From the IMG/VR virus record IMGVR_UViG_3300035698_002466, positions 1 to 47,944 of that record: a DNA stretch of 47,944 nucleotides. One strand, written 5' to 3'. This document shows positions 31,843 through 39,078 of the stretch, piece after piece (the stretch's first letter is position 1; each line of letters begins with the position of its first letter). This stretch comes from a virus. A program made the position numbers and the translations under genes. Below the pieces are notes generated by a model that was given only the letters and a program-made list of their open reading frames with translations, had not been told where the DNA came from and did not search any database.

Positions 31843-32557
31843 AAAACACCATAATTTCACTTTATGATTTCACTGGTGAAGCTGTCAAACCCTGGGCATT
31901 TGTTGGTTTTAATTGTGTTTGTTTTGACAATCAACATTCAAGAATTAAACCGCGCATTGTGAAACATGGTGCTGGAACAATTTCTTTCATTCATGCTGAT
32001 TTATATGATCGGGCGGTTTTGAGTGAAATTGTAAAAGAATATTTGAATGAAGTATTTCTTTTAATGGCTTTTCCGGTTTGCACTGACATGGCGGTTTCAG
32101 GTTCAAAGCATTTTGAAAGTAAACGCGCCGATGATCCTTTGTTTCAAGTTCATGCAACCGATCATGCAAGAATGTGTGAAACAATCGGTAAAGCTTTCAA
32201 ATGCCCTTACATTGTTGAAAACCCGCGTTCGGTTCTTTCAACATTTTATCGCAAACCAGATCATTCTTTTGAACCGTTTGAATATGGTAATTACATTTCA
32301 GATAATGAAGCTGAACACCCTGTTTGGCCGGAATATATCGCGGCAAAAGATGCATATCCGAAAACTACTTATTTATGGGCAGGGGGGGATGGATTATGCC
32401 GGAAAAGAAACCGGTTCATGTTAAACCTGGTTATTCAGATCAGTTTAAGAAACTTGGCGGTAAATCCATGAAAACCAAAAACATCAGATCAGCAACACCG
32501 CGCGGTTTCGCAATCGCAAATTTTCTGGCAAATTCAGCATATGGATTAATAAAATGA
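31839..32557 (+). pseudogene. DNA cytosine methyltransferase-like gene, split at a G7 tract
   Basis: The first frame gives a 210-residue product with FPVCTDMAVSGSKHF (about 78-92, near the PC-type catalytic segment), VHATDHARMCETIG and IVENPRSVLSTFYRKPDHSFEPFEYG, all typical of phage Dcm-like methyltransferases. After the G7 run at 32382-32388 this frame reads 27 unrelated residues to a stop at 32471. The -1 frame continues as MPEKKPVHVKPGY, LGGKSMKTKNIRSATPRGFA and ends at 32557, which is the normal family ending. One more G, or a -1 slip, restores a 239-residue protein. It may be a sequencing error, a phase-variable tract or a real loss. Confidence 0.75.
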
Positions 32558-32629
32558 ACCATGAACGATTTATGAAACATCAGCCGGTTAAAGGGTGAAC
32601 GGAAATGAACCATGAACGATTTATGAAAC
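32552..32629. repeat. 27-bp direct repeat at the dCMP deaminase start
   Basis: The same 27 bases occur at 32552-32578 and 32603-32629, 51 bases apart. Each includes an ATG and seven further codons (MNHERFMK). The first copy runs into a 14-codon frame that stops at 32598; the second is the true start of the deaminase. Confidence 0.9.
32554..32598 (+). pseudogene. Duplicated deaminase start, 14-codon frame
   Basis: The frame copies the first eight residues of the deaminase (MNHERFMK) and then ends after six more. Its ATG overlaps the stop of the methyltransferase-like gene (ATGA). It is most simply a leftover of a small duplication, but might act as a leader that couples translation. Confidence 0.6.
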
Positions 32630-33048
32630 TTGCGCAACATGTTGCGGGTTGGTCAAAAGACCCTTCAACAAAAATTGGTTGCGTGATTGTGAACCCGTTG
32701 CGAATTGTTGTTGCAATGGGTTTCAACGGTTTTCCGCGCGGTGTTGATGATGATCCTGAAAGATATGCGAACCGTGAACTGAAATATAAGATTGTTCAAC
32801 ATGCTGAAGCGAACGCGATTTTCAACGCATCGGCAAGCGTTAAAGGTTGCGCGCTCTATTCAACACACCCGCCATGTTGTAATTGCACCGGCGCGATAAT
32901 TCAAGCCGGTGTTGAAAAGGTTTACACCATCGGAACAGATCGGCAATGGTTGGATGATAGCCGCGAAACGTCCAGAATGATGTTTGAAGAAAGCGGTGTT
33001 GGATATTGGGAATTAAATGATAAAACTTTCAGAAAGTTAGAAAAATGA
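32605..33048 (+). CDS. dCMP (deoxycytidylate) deaminase
   Basis: The 147-residue enzyme turns dCMP into dUMP, the substrate of the ThyX at 16712. Zinc and catalytic residues are clear: HAEANAI (67-73, His67/Glu69) and HPPCCNC (88-94, the PCxxC-type pair Cys91/Cys94). MGFNGFPRGV (38-47) is the typical substrate loop. GAACGGAAATG gives the ribosome site. Its own start is duplicated 51 bases upstream. Confidence 0.93.
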   Translation: MNHERFMKLAQHVAGWSKDPSTKIGCVIVNPLRIVVAMGFNGFPRGVDDDPERYANRELKYKIVQHAEANAIFNASASVKGCALYSTHPPCCNCTGAIIQAGVEKVYTIGTDRQWLDDSRETSRMMFEESGVGYWELNDKTFRKLEK

Positions 33049-33239
33049 AAATTTTTATTTTGTTTATTTACATTGCTGGTTTCCTTGGTGCAATTGGCGC
33101 GGTGAACATGGAATATAAGCTTCAATGTGAAACGAATGATGATATTGCTTTTATAGACGGTTTTGCATACGGTTTATTTTGGCCCGCGTTTGCAGGTGCT
33201 TCATATTTTTCAAATGAATTTTTTGATGCGGATTGTTGA
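33045..33239 (+). CDS. Small membrane or exported protein
   Basis: The 64-residue product starts with MK and a hydrophobic run (about 3-19), so it is either membrane-anchored or exported; a second aromatic, weakly hydrophobic part (FAYGLFWPAFAGASYF, about 41-56) follows. It is coupled to the deaminase by a four-base overlap. A role at the envelope, such as exclusion, is possible but unproven. Confidence 0.68.
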   Translation: MKIFILFIYIAGFLGAIGAVNMEYKLQCETNDDIAFIDGFAYGLFWPAFAGASYFSNEFFDADC

Positions 33240-33240
33240 A

Positions 33241-33423
33241 ATGATAACTTTAAAATTATCCAACGTTGAAGCCGCGTTTCTGATGAACCAAATGCGGGTT
33301 AATCAGTTGTTGGCAATTCGGAAACAAGCAACCATGCCGGAAAAATATGATGAACTTTCAACGCTTCATGATTTCTTCAAAATGGTTGCCGATAAACTTG
33401 AAAATGAAGGTGTAAAAATATGA
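33241..33423 (+). CDS. Small helical hypothetical protein
   Basis: The 60-residue product is helical (NVEAAFLMNQMRVNQLLAIR). The ATG at 33241 is used; it follows the previous stop by one base. The longer frame upstream overlaps the membrane protein gene in another frame and is rejected. Four-base overlap with the next gene. Confidence 0.65.
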   Translation: MITLKLSNVEAAFLMNQMRVNQLLAIRKQATMPEKYDELSTLHDFFKMVADKLENEGVKI

Positions 33424-33554
33424 TGTGGAATGCTTTCGGAAACATGAACAGTTTTGGTTTATATCCAACATTGCTTGAATGCATGGAAACCGTTGATTGG
33501 TTCTTTCATACGCACAACTTAACACTTGAATGTTTTATGACGGTGATGATATGA
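33420..33554 (+). CDS. 44-residue hypothetical peptide
   Basis: A frame coupled on both sides by ATGA overlaps. The product is Met- and aromatic-rich (NSFGLYPTLLECMETVDWFFHTH). No family is recognised; coupling is the main support. Confidence 0.5.
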   Translation: MMWNAFGNMNSFGLYPTLLECMETVDWFFHTHNLTLECFMTVMI

Positions 33555-33754
33555 AATATTTTGTTTATGAAAAGACATTTAACGGAACTTTCAACCCTGT
33601 TAAATATGCTGAACAACCAGGCAAAGCACCGGCTGGATCACACACACCAAAAAGAATTAATTTGGTAAAACTTAAACCAGATGAAGAAAATCTTTCATTG
33701 GAAATTTTGTCAAGAATTTATCCGCTGAAGGTTGACACACCGCCGCCCGATTGA
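33551..33754 (+). CDS. Small hypothetical protein
   Basis: The 67-residue product is basic, with VYEKTFNGTFNPVKYAEQPGKAP, and ends in Pro residues. The ATG at 33551 overlaps the previous stop and is preferred over one at 33530. A strong hairpin lies 28 bases after its stop. Confidence 0.65.
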   Translation: MKYFVYEKTFNGTFNPVKYAEQPGKAPAGSHTPKRINLVKLKPDEENLSLEILSRIYPLKVDTPPPD

Positions 33755-33782
33755 TATTCAAAGAAACCGCTTGGGGCAGGTG

Positions 33783-33826
33783 ATCGGCGCGGTTCTTCTA
33801 GTTTACTGGAATTGAGCCGCGCCGAT
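33783..33826. terminator. Hairpin between convergent operons
   Basis: ATCGGCGCGG (33783-33792) pairs perfectly with CCGCGCCGAT (33817-33826). It lies between the convergent genes ending at 33754 and 33827. No long T run follows on the plus strand, so it may work as a bidirectional stop or a message-stabilising stem. Confidence 0.65.
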
Positions 33827-34192
33827 TTACGTTGGAATTTTAAAGATTTCACAAACATCAAAAACCATCAACTGAAGCATGTAAGCGCGAATTTCGGTGC
33901 TTTCAATTCCACCAGGAACACCATGCGTTTCAAACATGAAATCAACCATGTGTGAACATTCATGAATGATTGTTCCAATGTTCGGTTCACTTTGAAATGT
34001 GATTGAATACCAGAATGCACCATCATCATCTTGATTGTAAGACGCAACAGCAACAGCCGCGTGAACAATGTTGCCAAGATTCAGAACTTTTTTATAGTAT
34101 TTATTGCGCGCTTTCAAGCTGTCAAAAATCGCAACTTGCGCCTGAAATGGCATAACAAGAACCATTCCAACCGGTTTGTGTTTATCTTTCAT
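33827..34192 (-). CDS. Zincin-like protein (HECSH)
   Basis: The 121-residue product contains IIHECSHMVDF (residues 75-85), an HExxH zinc-binding motif with Glu as base, and a further acidic stretch (GIESTEIRAYM) that could supply the third ligand. It resembles small phage zincin or metallopeptidase-like proteins of unknown substrate. The ATG at 34192 follows GGGGAA and overlaps the DUF4406 gene by 11 bases. Confidence 0.72.
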   Translation of the reverse strand: MKDKHKPVGMVLVMPFQAQVAIFDSLKARNKYYKKVLNLGNIVHAAVAVASYNQDDDGAFWYSITFQSEPNIGTIIHECSHMVDFMFETHGVPGGIESTEIRAYMLQLMVFDVCEIFKIPT

Positions 34193-34466
34193 AAAATTCC
34201 CCAACATTAACACCAATGTATTCAGCAAGTTTTAATTCAACCATTGCACCTTTGCTTTTTTGCCAACCTGATAGCAGAATAATCATATCAGCTTCAAGAC
34301 ATATCCAATTGCAATATTCCGCAAATGATTTGCGCGGTTCATAATCACCTTCAGCCGGATTGAAAACGCAATGACCTTGCGCCCGCAAGATCGCCGCAAC
34401 CCTGTTGAATTCAGGACGGTTGAAATCTGGTAAACCGGTCATTGGTCCACTAAGGTAAATTTTCAT
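34182..34466 (-). CDS. DUF4406 protein, nucleoside deoxyribosyltransferase-like
   Basis: The 94-residue product has the DUF4406 pattern: KIYLSGPMTGLPDFNRPEFN at the start, GHCVFNPAE in the middle, CLEADMIILLSGWQKSKGA and ELKLAEYIG at the end. The fold is related to nucleoside 2-deoxyribosyltransferases, so a nucleotide-salvage role is possible. It overlaps the methyltransferase fragment by four bases. Confidence 0.85.
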   Translation of the reverse strand: MKIYLSGPMTGLPDFNRPEFNRVAAILRAQGHCVFNPAEGDYEPRKSFAEYCNWICLEADMIILLSGWQKSKGAMVELKLAEYIGVNVGEFYER

Positions 34467-34615
34467 AACCCTGCAACCCGTATAATCGCCGGATAATAAT
34501 ATTTAGGTAATTGCTCAATGCATATCCATTTGCGACCCGTCTGTTCCGCTGCAATGGCTGTTGTTCCAGAACCGGCGCAATTGTCCAGGACGGTTTCACC
34601 ATTCTTAATTTGCAT
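34463..34615 (-). CDS. C-terminal DNA methyltransferase fragment, 50 residues
   Basis: The frame encodes the last 40 residues of the methyltransferase at 43412-44203 (DNCAGSGTTAIAAEQTGRKW against DPFSGSGTTAVAAEQCGRKW, then nearly the same to the shared ending RVAGL) behind a new start, MQIKNGETVL. The DNA of the two copies agrees at about 98 of 112 aligned positions. It holds only the SAM-binding motif I region and cannot methylate alone. It is kept in frame and coupled: its ATG overlaps the primase stop (TAATG) and its stop overlaps the DUF4406 start (ATGA). It may be a relic or a small protein with a new use. Confidence 0.75.
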   Translation of the reverse strand: MQIKNGETVLDNCAGSGTTAIAAEQTGRKWICIEQLPKYYYPAIIRVAGL

Positions 34616-36948
34616 TATTCATATCCTTGCCATTGTCCGAAATAGTCAACAACCGCTTTCGGGTTTGTGTGATATATTGCCGAACGGTTGCTTTGATCTT
34701 CAACAAAATACGGGCGAACAGAACGACCAATATAGGAATAACCAAGCTGTTCAAGAACCGTTGCAATCGTTTTTGGTGATACCGATCTTGCACCGGTTGC
34801 TTTCATACGGTTCACAACCGCCGTAACACTCACATAACCGCCCTTGAAGCCTGGTAAGGTATCAGCAACCGCATCAAGAACAAGCTGTTCCAGCGGGCCG
34901 CGTGATTGCCGCAAAGCTTCACCGGTGCTTGACGTGACCGGCGACCGCATCGGAATTGAACCGCGTTCAATTGGATAGTTCAAAAAATAATCGGTCATAA
35001 TTTCAAGACCATCTTCAGCTTCAAGCCAATGAAACAGATCATTGAAATATGCATCATTCATTCCGGCTTCAAGAATTTGTTCAACCGTTTGCAATGCACT
35101 GTAATTTATGCTGAACCGTCTTGCGTTTTTACCAACCGGAATTGCATCTTTCCAATTTGAAAAGAAACACCAATTTGAATAATTATCTTCAACATCTTGA
35201 TCTTGCCCTTTACCTTGAATTTCAATTTCCTTTTCGGAAATCATCGGCTTCAGAACTTCAATCATATCACGCCGTTCATCAGTCTTGATTTCATCAACCA
35301 GAATGAACAATTTTGCGCGCATCCATGCGTTGAACTTTGAACCGCTTTCAACCATTTCTTTTGCTTTTGGTTCATAGAAATATGGTGCGCCCATTGCATG
35401 TTTCATCACCTGTTTGATTGCACCTTTACCAACACCTTCAACCGATTGGATCAACGGTGCCCAAGGTATTTTATGACCAGGAAATTTAACGTTATGCGCG
35501 AAATAATCCAACAGAATTTTTCTGTCACCTTCATTCGGTAAAATCAACGCAAGATGGTTTAAGAACTTGGACGGATCACCGGCTTTTCTTGATATTGCAA
35601 TTGGTGAATAAATGTTGACACCGCGCCGCCCCAAAACATCAATGTAAATATCAAGATGTTCTTTATGCGGTAAAAATCGAATATGATCAGCTTTCGGAAT
35701 TGTCCAAAGTGTTGAACGCAACGCCGCTTGCCAAGGTTCATTTGTGATTTTTCCATGTTCATCAATTAAGAATTTTTTGCCGCCATATTTACCGTTGAAT
35801 TTTGTCGCATTTAGAAACCGCCCTGAAGGCGCAAGAATTGTTCCAAAGCTTTCAATGAACACGCAACCCTTGAACCATTGCATTTGTTCAAGATCGGTCA
35901 AAAGTTCACCGCTGCAATCTAGTTCGGGCGGTTCCGGCATTGGTGGCGCGGCTGGTGTTGGTGATGCACCTGGTTGCGGTTGTTGGTCAATCGCTGGCAT
36001 TGGTGGCGCGGCTGAAAATGAAGCCGCTGGTTTATCAGCAAGTTTCAATTGAGCATGAACAGCCGGAACTTTATATTTTATTGACTTCCAACCAACTTGC
36101 GTATCTTTGATTGAATTCCATTGTTTGAGGTTTTCACCTTCATCATTGAATTCATATTGTGAACACCAGGTTGACCAAATGTCAAAAAGCTTATCTTCAT
36201 CGGCAAGGTTCCAACCGGCTTGTTTGAATGCCGCCGTGAATGATAACCATTCGCCGCGTTCCATATCGTTCGGATCAAGGAATTTTAACGCATATTCCAG
36301 CCATGAAAGGGACGGTGCAGCAAGATCGGGTTCACCAAGAATTTTGCGAGTTGCAACATGATCAATGATGTTCACATGTGCAAGCGCCGCTTCAAGCGTT
36401 TCAATCGGGTTCACATATCCAAAACCGGTTAACGCTGAACAAGTCACAAGAACCGGTTCACCTTTCTGGTGAAGGGTTCCAGGCAATCGCATAACACGAA
36501 CACTGTCAAAAATTGGTGGATCACCATCGAAAAGCTGAATTAACTTTTTCTGAATTACCGTGAATTTTTGTGCATCTGAATAAGGTTGAACGGGCCAATA
36601 AACATGCGCCTTGTTTGGCGATGATTGAACCATGAATGCCGGTGCTGGATAAAATTCATTTGCGCGCTGAACATTTTGCATCGCTGAAAGATTATCAAGA
36701 TCAACAAATTGCGCGCGAACAGATTGGAAGTTTTGAATTTCACGCCCGTTACCGTCAAGGTTGTTTATTGTCGCAAAGCAACCATAACCTTGATTATTAT
36801 AATGAACAATTGAACCCCAACATTCATCAAGTGTTCCGCGAAACGGAATTGCAGGAATGTCTTTGCGTTGGTCATGTATCGCCCGAAAGTCAAACACACC
36901 GCCGCCAAGCGCATTTATGAACGCTGTTGCCTGGTTAAAGTCTTGCAT
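34615..36948 (-). CDS. Primase-helicase (DUF5906 / D5-like)
   Basis: The 777-residue protein joins an N-terminal primase-like region (about 40-170, with GYGCFATINNLDGNG and AQFVDLDNL) to a Pro-rich linker (about 320-350) and a superfamily 3-type helicase. The helicase shows Walker A SVEGVGKGAI (about 503-512), Walker B-like LFILVDEIKT (about 550) and the NARRFS arginine segment (about 620). It should unwind and prime the phage origin. It lies between the HTH-HNH gene, with a 14-base overlap, and the methyltransferase fragment. Confidence 0.88.
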   Translation of the reverse strand: MQDFNQATAFINALGGGVFDFRAIHDQRKDIPAIPFRGTLDECWGSIVHYNNQGYGCFATINNLDGNGREIQNFQSVRAQFVDLDNLSAMQNVQRANEFYPAPAFMVQSSPNKAHVYWPVQPYSDAQKFTVIQKKLIQLFDGDPPIFDSVRVMRLPGTLHQKGEPVLVTCSALTGFGYVNPIETLEAALAHVNIIDHVATRKILGEPDLAAPSLSWLEYALKFLDPNDMERGEWLSFTAAFKQAGWNLADEDKLFDIWSTWCSQYEFNDEGENLKQWNSIKDTQVGWKSIKYKVPAVHAQLKLADKPAASFSAAPPMPAIDQQPQPGASPTPAAPPMPEPPELDCSGELLTDLEQMQWFKGCVFIESFGTILAPSGRFLNATKFNGKYGGKKFLIDEHGKITNEPWQAALRSTLWTIPKADHIRFLPHKEHLDIYIDVLGRRGVNIYSPIAISRKAGDPSKFLNHLALILPNEGDRKILLDYFAHNVKFPGHKIPWAPLIQSVEGVGKGAIKQVMKHAMGAPYFYEPKAKEMVESGSKFNAWMRAKLFILVDEIKTDERRDMIEVLKPMISEKEIEIQGKGQDQDVEDNYSNWCFFSNWKDAIPVGKNARRFSINYSALQTVEQILEAGMNDAYFNDLFHWLEAEDGLEIMTDYFLNYPIERGSIPMRSPVTSSTGEALRQSRGPLEQLVLDAVADTLPGFKGGYVSVTAVVNRMKATGARSVSPKTIATVLEQLGYSYIGRSVRPYFVEDQSNRSAIYHTNPKAVVDYFGQWQGYE

Positions 36949-37507
36949 GTTTAACCACCGCCGAACACATCTTTAAAACTTCACCATCAGTATGTTCACC
37001 TTTTGCGGTGTTATACATATTACAGACAATTTGAACATTTTCAGGGTCATAACCTTGATTGTTCAAAATACGATCAATTGAAGGTGCCCAAGGATTTCTA
37101 AAAGAATTATCACACGGTGAAAGATCAAAAGCAATTCCACTCTTTTGACAAAATCCATTTTCTATTATTTCTTGAATGAATTCTTGCGTTATTGTAAAAG
37201 ATATTTTCTTATATGCAGCGCGATATTTTGCACTTTTGAAAAGAGTTTTAGAACGGCCTTCAACCGTTGCACGATATTCTTTTGAAAGTTTGGAACGTTC
37301 AACTTTATGTTCGTTTGAAAATTTTTGCTTTTCTGATGAAGCTTGAAGCCGCCAAGTTTCAACATCATCAAAATTCCAACGGCGCGGTTTGGTTCCAGGT
37401 ATCGGCGCAACAGGAAATCTTTCTGTTTTCAACATCTGGTATAGCGTCCTAACCGGAACCCCTAAATGTTGTGCAATATCTGTTAATTTTAAAATTTTCT
37501 TATCCAT
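36935..37507 (-). CDS. HTH (excisionase-like) protein with HNH-like C-terminus
   Basis: The 190-residue product starts with a MerR/excisionase-type helix-turn-helix (about 5-55, LTDIAQHLGVPVRTLYQMLK). A basic middle region follows. The C-terminus (about 118-190) shows CQKSGIAFDLSP, PSIDRILNNQGYDPENVQIV and NTAKG, the pattern of phage HNH-like endonucleases in which the first His is replaced by Asp-Arg. It may bind a site near the replication genes and cut or nick it, or be an inactive regulator. It starts the minus-strand replication operon. Confidence 0.75.
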   Translation of the reverse strand: MDKKILKLTDIAQHLGVPVRTLYQMLKTERFPVAPIPGTKPRRWNFDDVETWRLQASSEKQKFSNEHKVERSKLSKEYRATVEGRSKTLFKSAKYRAAYKKISFTITQEFIQEIIENGFCQKSGIAFDLSPCDNSFRNPWAPSIDRILNNQGYDPENVQIVCNMYNTAKGEHTDGEVLKMCSAVVKHARL

Positions 37508-37653
37508 CCGAACACCTTAACCAGTATGTTCAACCCGTCTATATTCCACCGTTGCTGTTTACAAGCATGTTTTTGCGCGTTTTCGCAAAAAAGTGCTTGC
37601 GCGGTGTTTGATCATGCTTTAACGATTGTGACAACAAAAGAGGAAACAGAACA
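37508..37653. promoter_or_regulatory. Divergent control region with hairpin/dyad
   Basis: This 146-base gap separates the minus-strand HTH-HNH gene from the plus-strand small-gene operon. It has the dyad TTTTTGCG (37570-37577) and CGCAAAAA (37584-37591), a likely operator. TTGCGC followed by TTTAAC about 16 bases on could be a weak plus promoter; the minus side has TTGTAA and TATAGA with a 15-base spacer. AGAGGAAACAGAACAATG gives the first plus gene a ribosome site. Confidence 0.5.
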
Positions 37654-37812
37654 ATGACCATCGGAAATTTCATGATCTTTATCATTATGATCACCACCAT
37701 GATCATTCTTGGTTTTATCAGTCTTGATTATGTTGATCAGTCTGAAATTAGGACCGATCAACGGCAACTAATCCAAGAAACTTTGAATTCATTTAAGGAA
37801 TTTACAGAATGA
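37654..37812 (+). CDS. Small membrane protein
   Basis: The 52-residue product has one strongly hydrophobic, Ile/Met-rich segment (about 6-24) and a polar C-terminal helix with DQSEIRTDQRQLIQETLNSF. It is the first gene after the divergent control region and overlaps the next by four bases. It may sit in the inner membrane early in infection. Confidence 0.65.
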   Translation: MTIGNFMIFIIMITTMIILGFISLDYVDQSEIRTDQRQLIQETLNSFKEFTE

Positions 37813-37922
37813 TCAGAATTGTTTTGGTTTTCACGCTTTCGCTAATGATCGGTCACACCGTTATTAAAGCGATGAACAATCACATTGATTTTCAGCTTGA
37901 AAGCATGAACCATGATGCATGA
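37809..37922 (+). CDS. 37-residue membrane peptide
   Basis: The product begins MIRIVLVFTLSLMIGHTVIK, a single hydrophobic helix, and ends with a short polar tail. Coupled to both neighbours by overlap. No family is recognised. Confidence 0.55.
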   Translation: MIRIVLVFTLSLMIGHTVIKAMNNHIDFQLESMNHDA

Positions 37923-38016
37923 TGGTAAACACATTGATGATATGACGCTTGCAGAATTGCGAAAAGCATTGCGCCAAGTGAAACAAGAATTGAAGGATTT
38001 GAAAAATGGCAATTGA
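37915..38016 (+). CDS. 33-residue helical peptide
   Basis: A short, highly charged helix (MTLAELRKALRQVKQELKDL) with coiled-coil heptads. It overlaps the genes before and after by eight and eleven bases. Such peptides may pair with the membrane proteins on either side. Confidence 0.5.
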   Translation: MHDGKHIDDMTLAELRKALRQVKQELKDLKNGN

Positions 38017-38143
38017 ACCCGATGAAGATGGATCACCGCGCCAAGTTGATGATCTTGATGCGGCGCGCAGATTAATCAACAGATTGATTTGTTCCGCAAT
38101 TCTTTGGATATTGATTGGATTGGTGCTTTATTATGTTTGGTAA
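38006..38143 (+). CDS. 45-residue tail-anchored membrane protein
   Basis: The product has an acidic, soluble N-terminal half and a C-terminal hydrophobic helix (SAILWILIGLVLYYVW), so it looks like a tail-anchored membrane protein. It overlaps both neighbours. No family is recognised. Confidence 0.58.
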   Translation: MAIEPDEDGSPRQVDDLDAARRLINRLICSAILWILIGLVLYYVW

Positions 38144-38384
38144 ATCAAAACAAGACTTGCAAGCCGAACTTGAAAAAGCAAATCAAGTTATTGCGAACGC
38201 GCAAAAGCACAATGAAGCGATGCAAAAAGCAATGAAAAGCTTTTGCCGGTTGATTGACATTGAAGTTTCAGGACGTGAATTGACTTTTAAATTCATGAAA
38301 GATGATGATGTTTTTGAAATTCAATCTTATTACTTAATGGGTGTTGATATTGACAACATGAAGCAACAGGCGGGTTTAAAATGA
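38133..38384 (+). CDS. Small coiled-coil protein
   Basis: The 83-residue product begins MFGKSKQDLQAELEKANQVI, a coiled coil of about 35 residues, followed by a small folded part with IEVSGRELTFKF. The ATG at 38133 is chosen, within the end of the previous gene. Overlaps the next gene by four bases. Confidence 0.68.
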   Translation: MFGKSKQDLQAELEKANQVIANAQKHNEAMQKAMKSFCRLIDIEVSGRELTFKFMKDDDVFEIQSYYLMGVDIDNMKQQAGLK

Positions 38385-38647
38385 CTTGCCCGCCATGCAA
38401 CAACAATTGCAACCAGGGCAGAAATTGCCCGTCAAGAAAAACTAGATCATTCGGATTTGATCGCCTGTTATATCGGCTTGGATTTGTGCGCCGCTCAATT
38501 CACAATGAATTGTGTGAAGCCGCCGCTGTTGTCATTGAAGAATGCCAGAATTTCAACCGCGATTTTTATGAATGGCAAGCCGAAAACGGTTGCGACAATG
38601 CACCGAAACCACCAGTTTTAAGATTGATAAAAGGCGGAAAAAGATGA
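38381..38647 (+). CDS. Cys-rich small protein
   Basis: The 88-residue product starts with a Cys cluster (Cys 3, 6, 10 and 16), probably a zinc knuckle, then a basic helical part (RLLYRLGFVRRSIHNELCEA) and an acidic helix. It could bind nucleic acid. It ends with a four-base overlap with the MazG-like gene. Confidence 0.68.
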   Translation: MTCPPCNNNCNQGRNCPSRKTRSFGFDRLLYRLGFVRRSIHNELCEAAAVVIEECQNFNRDFYEWQAENGCDNAPKPPVLRLIKGGKR

Positions 38648-39078
38648 ACGATATTAAACCCGTATTGCTTGAAGCATTTGAAAAAGAATGTAAAGGTTTC
38701 AGCAACGCATTGAACCTATATCAGCGGCTTGCAACCGGAACCGCGATTTACCCAGGGCAGGGTTCACCGCTTGGTTTGGTTTACGTTGCCTTGAAAGGCG
38801 CGGGTGAAGCCGGTGAATTCGCTGAACACGTTGGTAAGGCGATGCGCGATGATGGTTTGATTGATGTTTATGGTGGAACTGGTGATTATGCGCCAGGTGA
38901 ACTAACACCGGAACGCCGCGCGCTTTTGATCAAGGAAATCGGTGATGAACTTTGGTATCTTGCCGCGAAATGCAATGAACTTGACGTTACGCTTTCTGAA
39001 GCCGCATTGATCAACGTGAATAAATTGCGTGATCGCCAAACGCGCGGAACATTGCGCGGTTCGGGTGACAACAGATGA
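38644..39078 (+). CDS. MazG-like nucleotide pyrophosphohydrolase
   Basis: The 144-residue product has the MazG-like helical core: GLVYVALKGAGEAGEFAEHV (about 43-62), with the ExxE-type metal-binding Glu residues, then IKEIGDELWYLAAKCNELDV (about 98-117), the second ExxD pair, and LINVNKLRDRQTRGT. Such enzymes cut NTPs or dNTPs to monophosphates and also blunt ppGpp-type responses in some phages. The ATG at 38644 overlaps the previous stop. It is the only gene of clear function in the small-gene operon. Confidence 0.85.
   Translation: MNDIKPVLLEAFEKECKGFSNALNLYQRLATGTAIYPGQGSPLGLVYVALKGAGEAGEFAEHVGKAMRDDGLIDVYGGTGDYAPGELTPERRALLIKEIGDELWYLAAKCNELDVTLSEAALINVNKLRDRQTRGTLRGSGDNR

Noticed and set aside
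32324-32557. Independent 77-residue gene
   Set aside because: It begins inside the cytosine methyltransferase-like gene and holds the usual family C-terminus; it is the second half of the split gene.
37571-37653. Intrinsic terminator at the dyad
   Set aside because: No gene ends towards it; both flanking genes start from this region, so it was kept as a possible operator.
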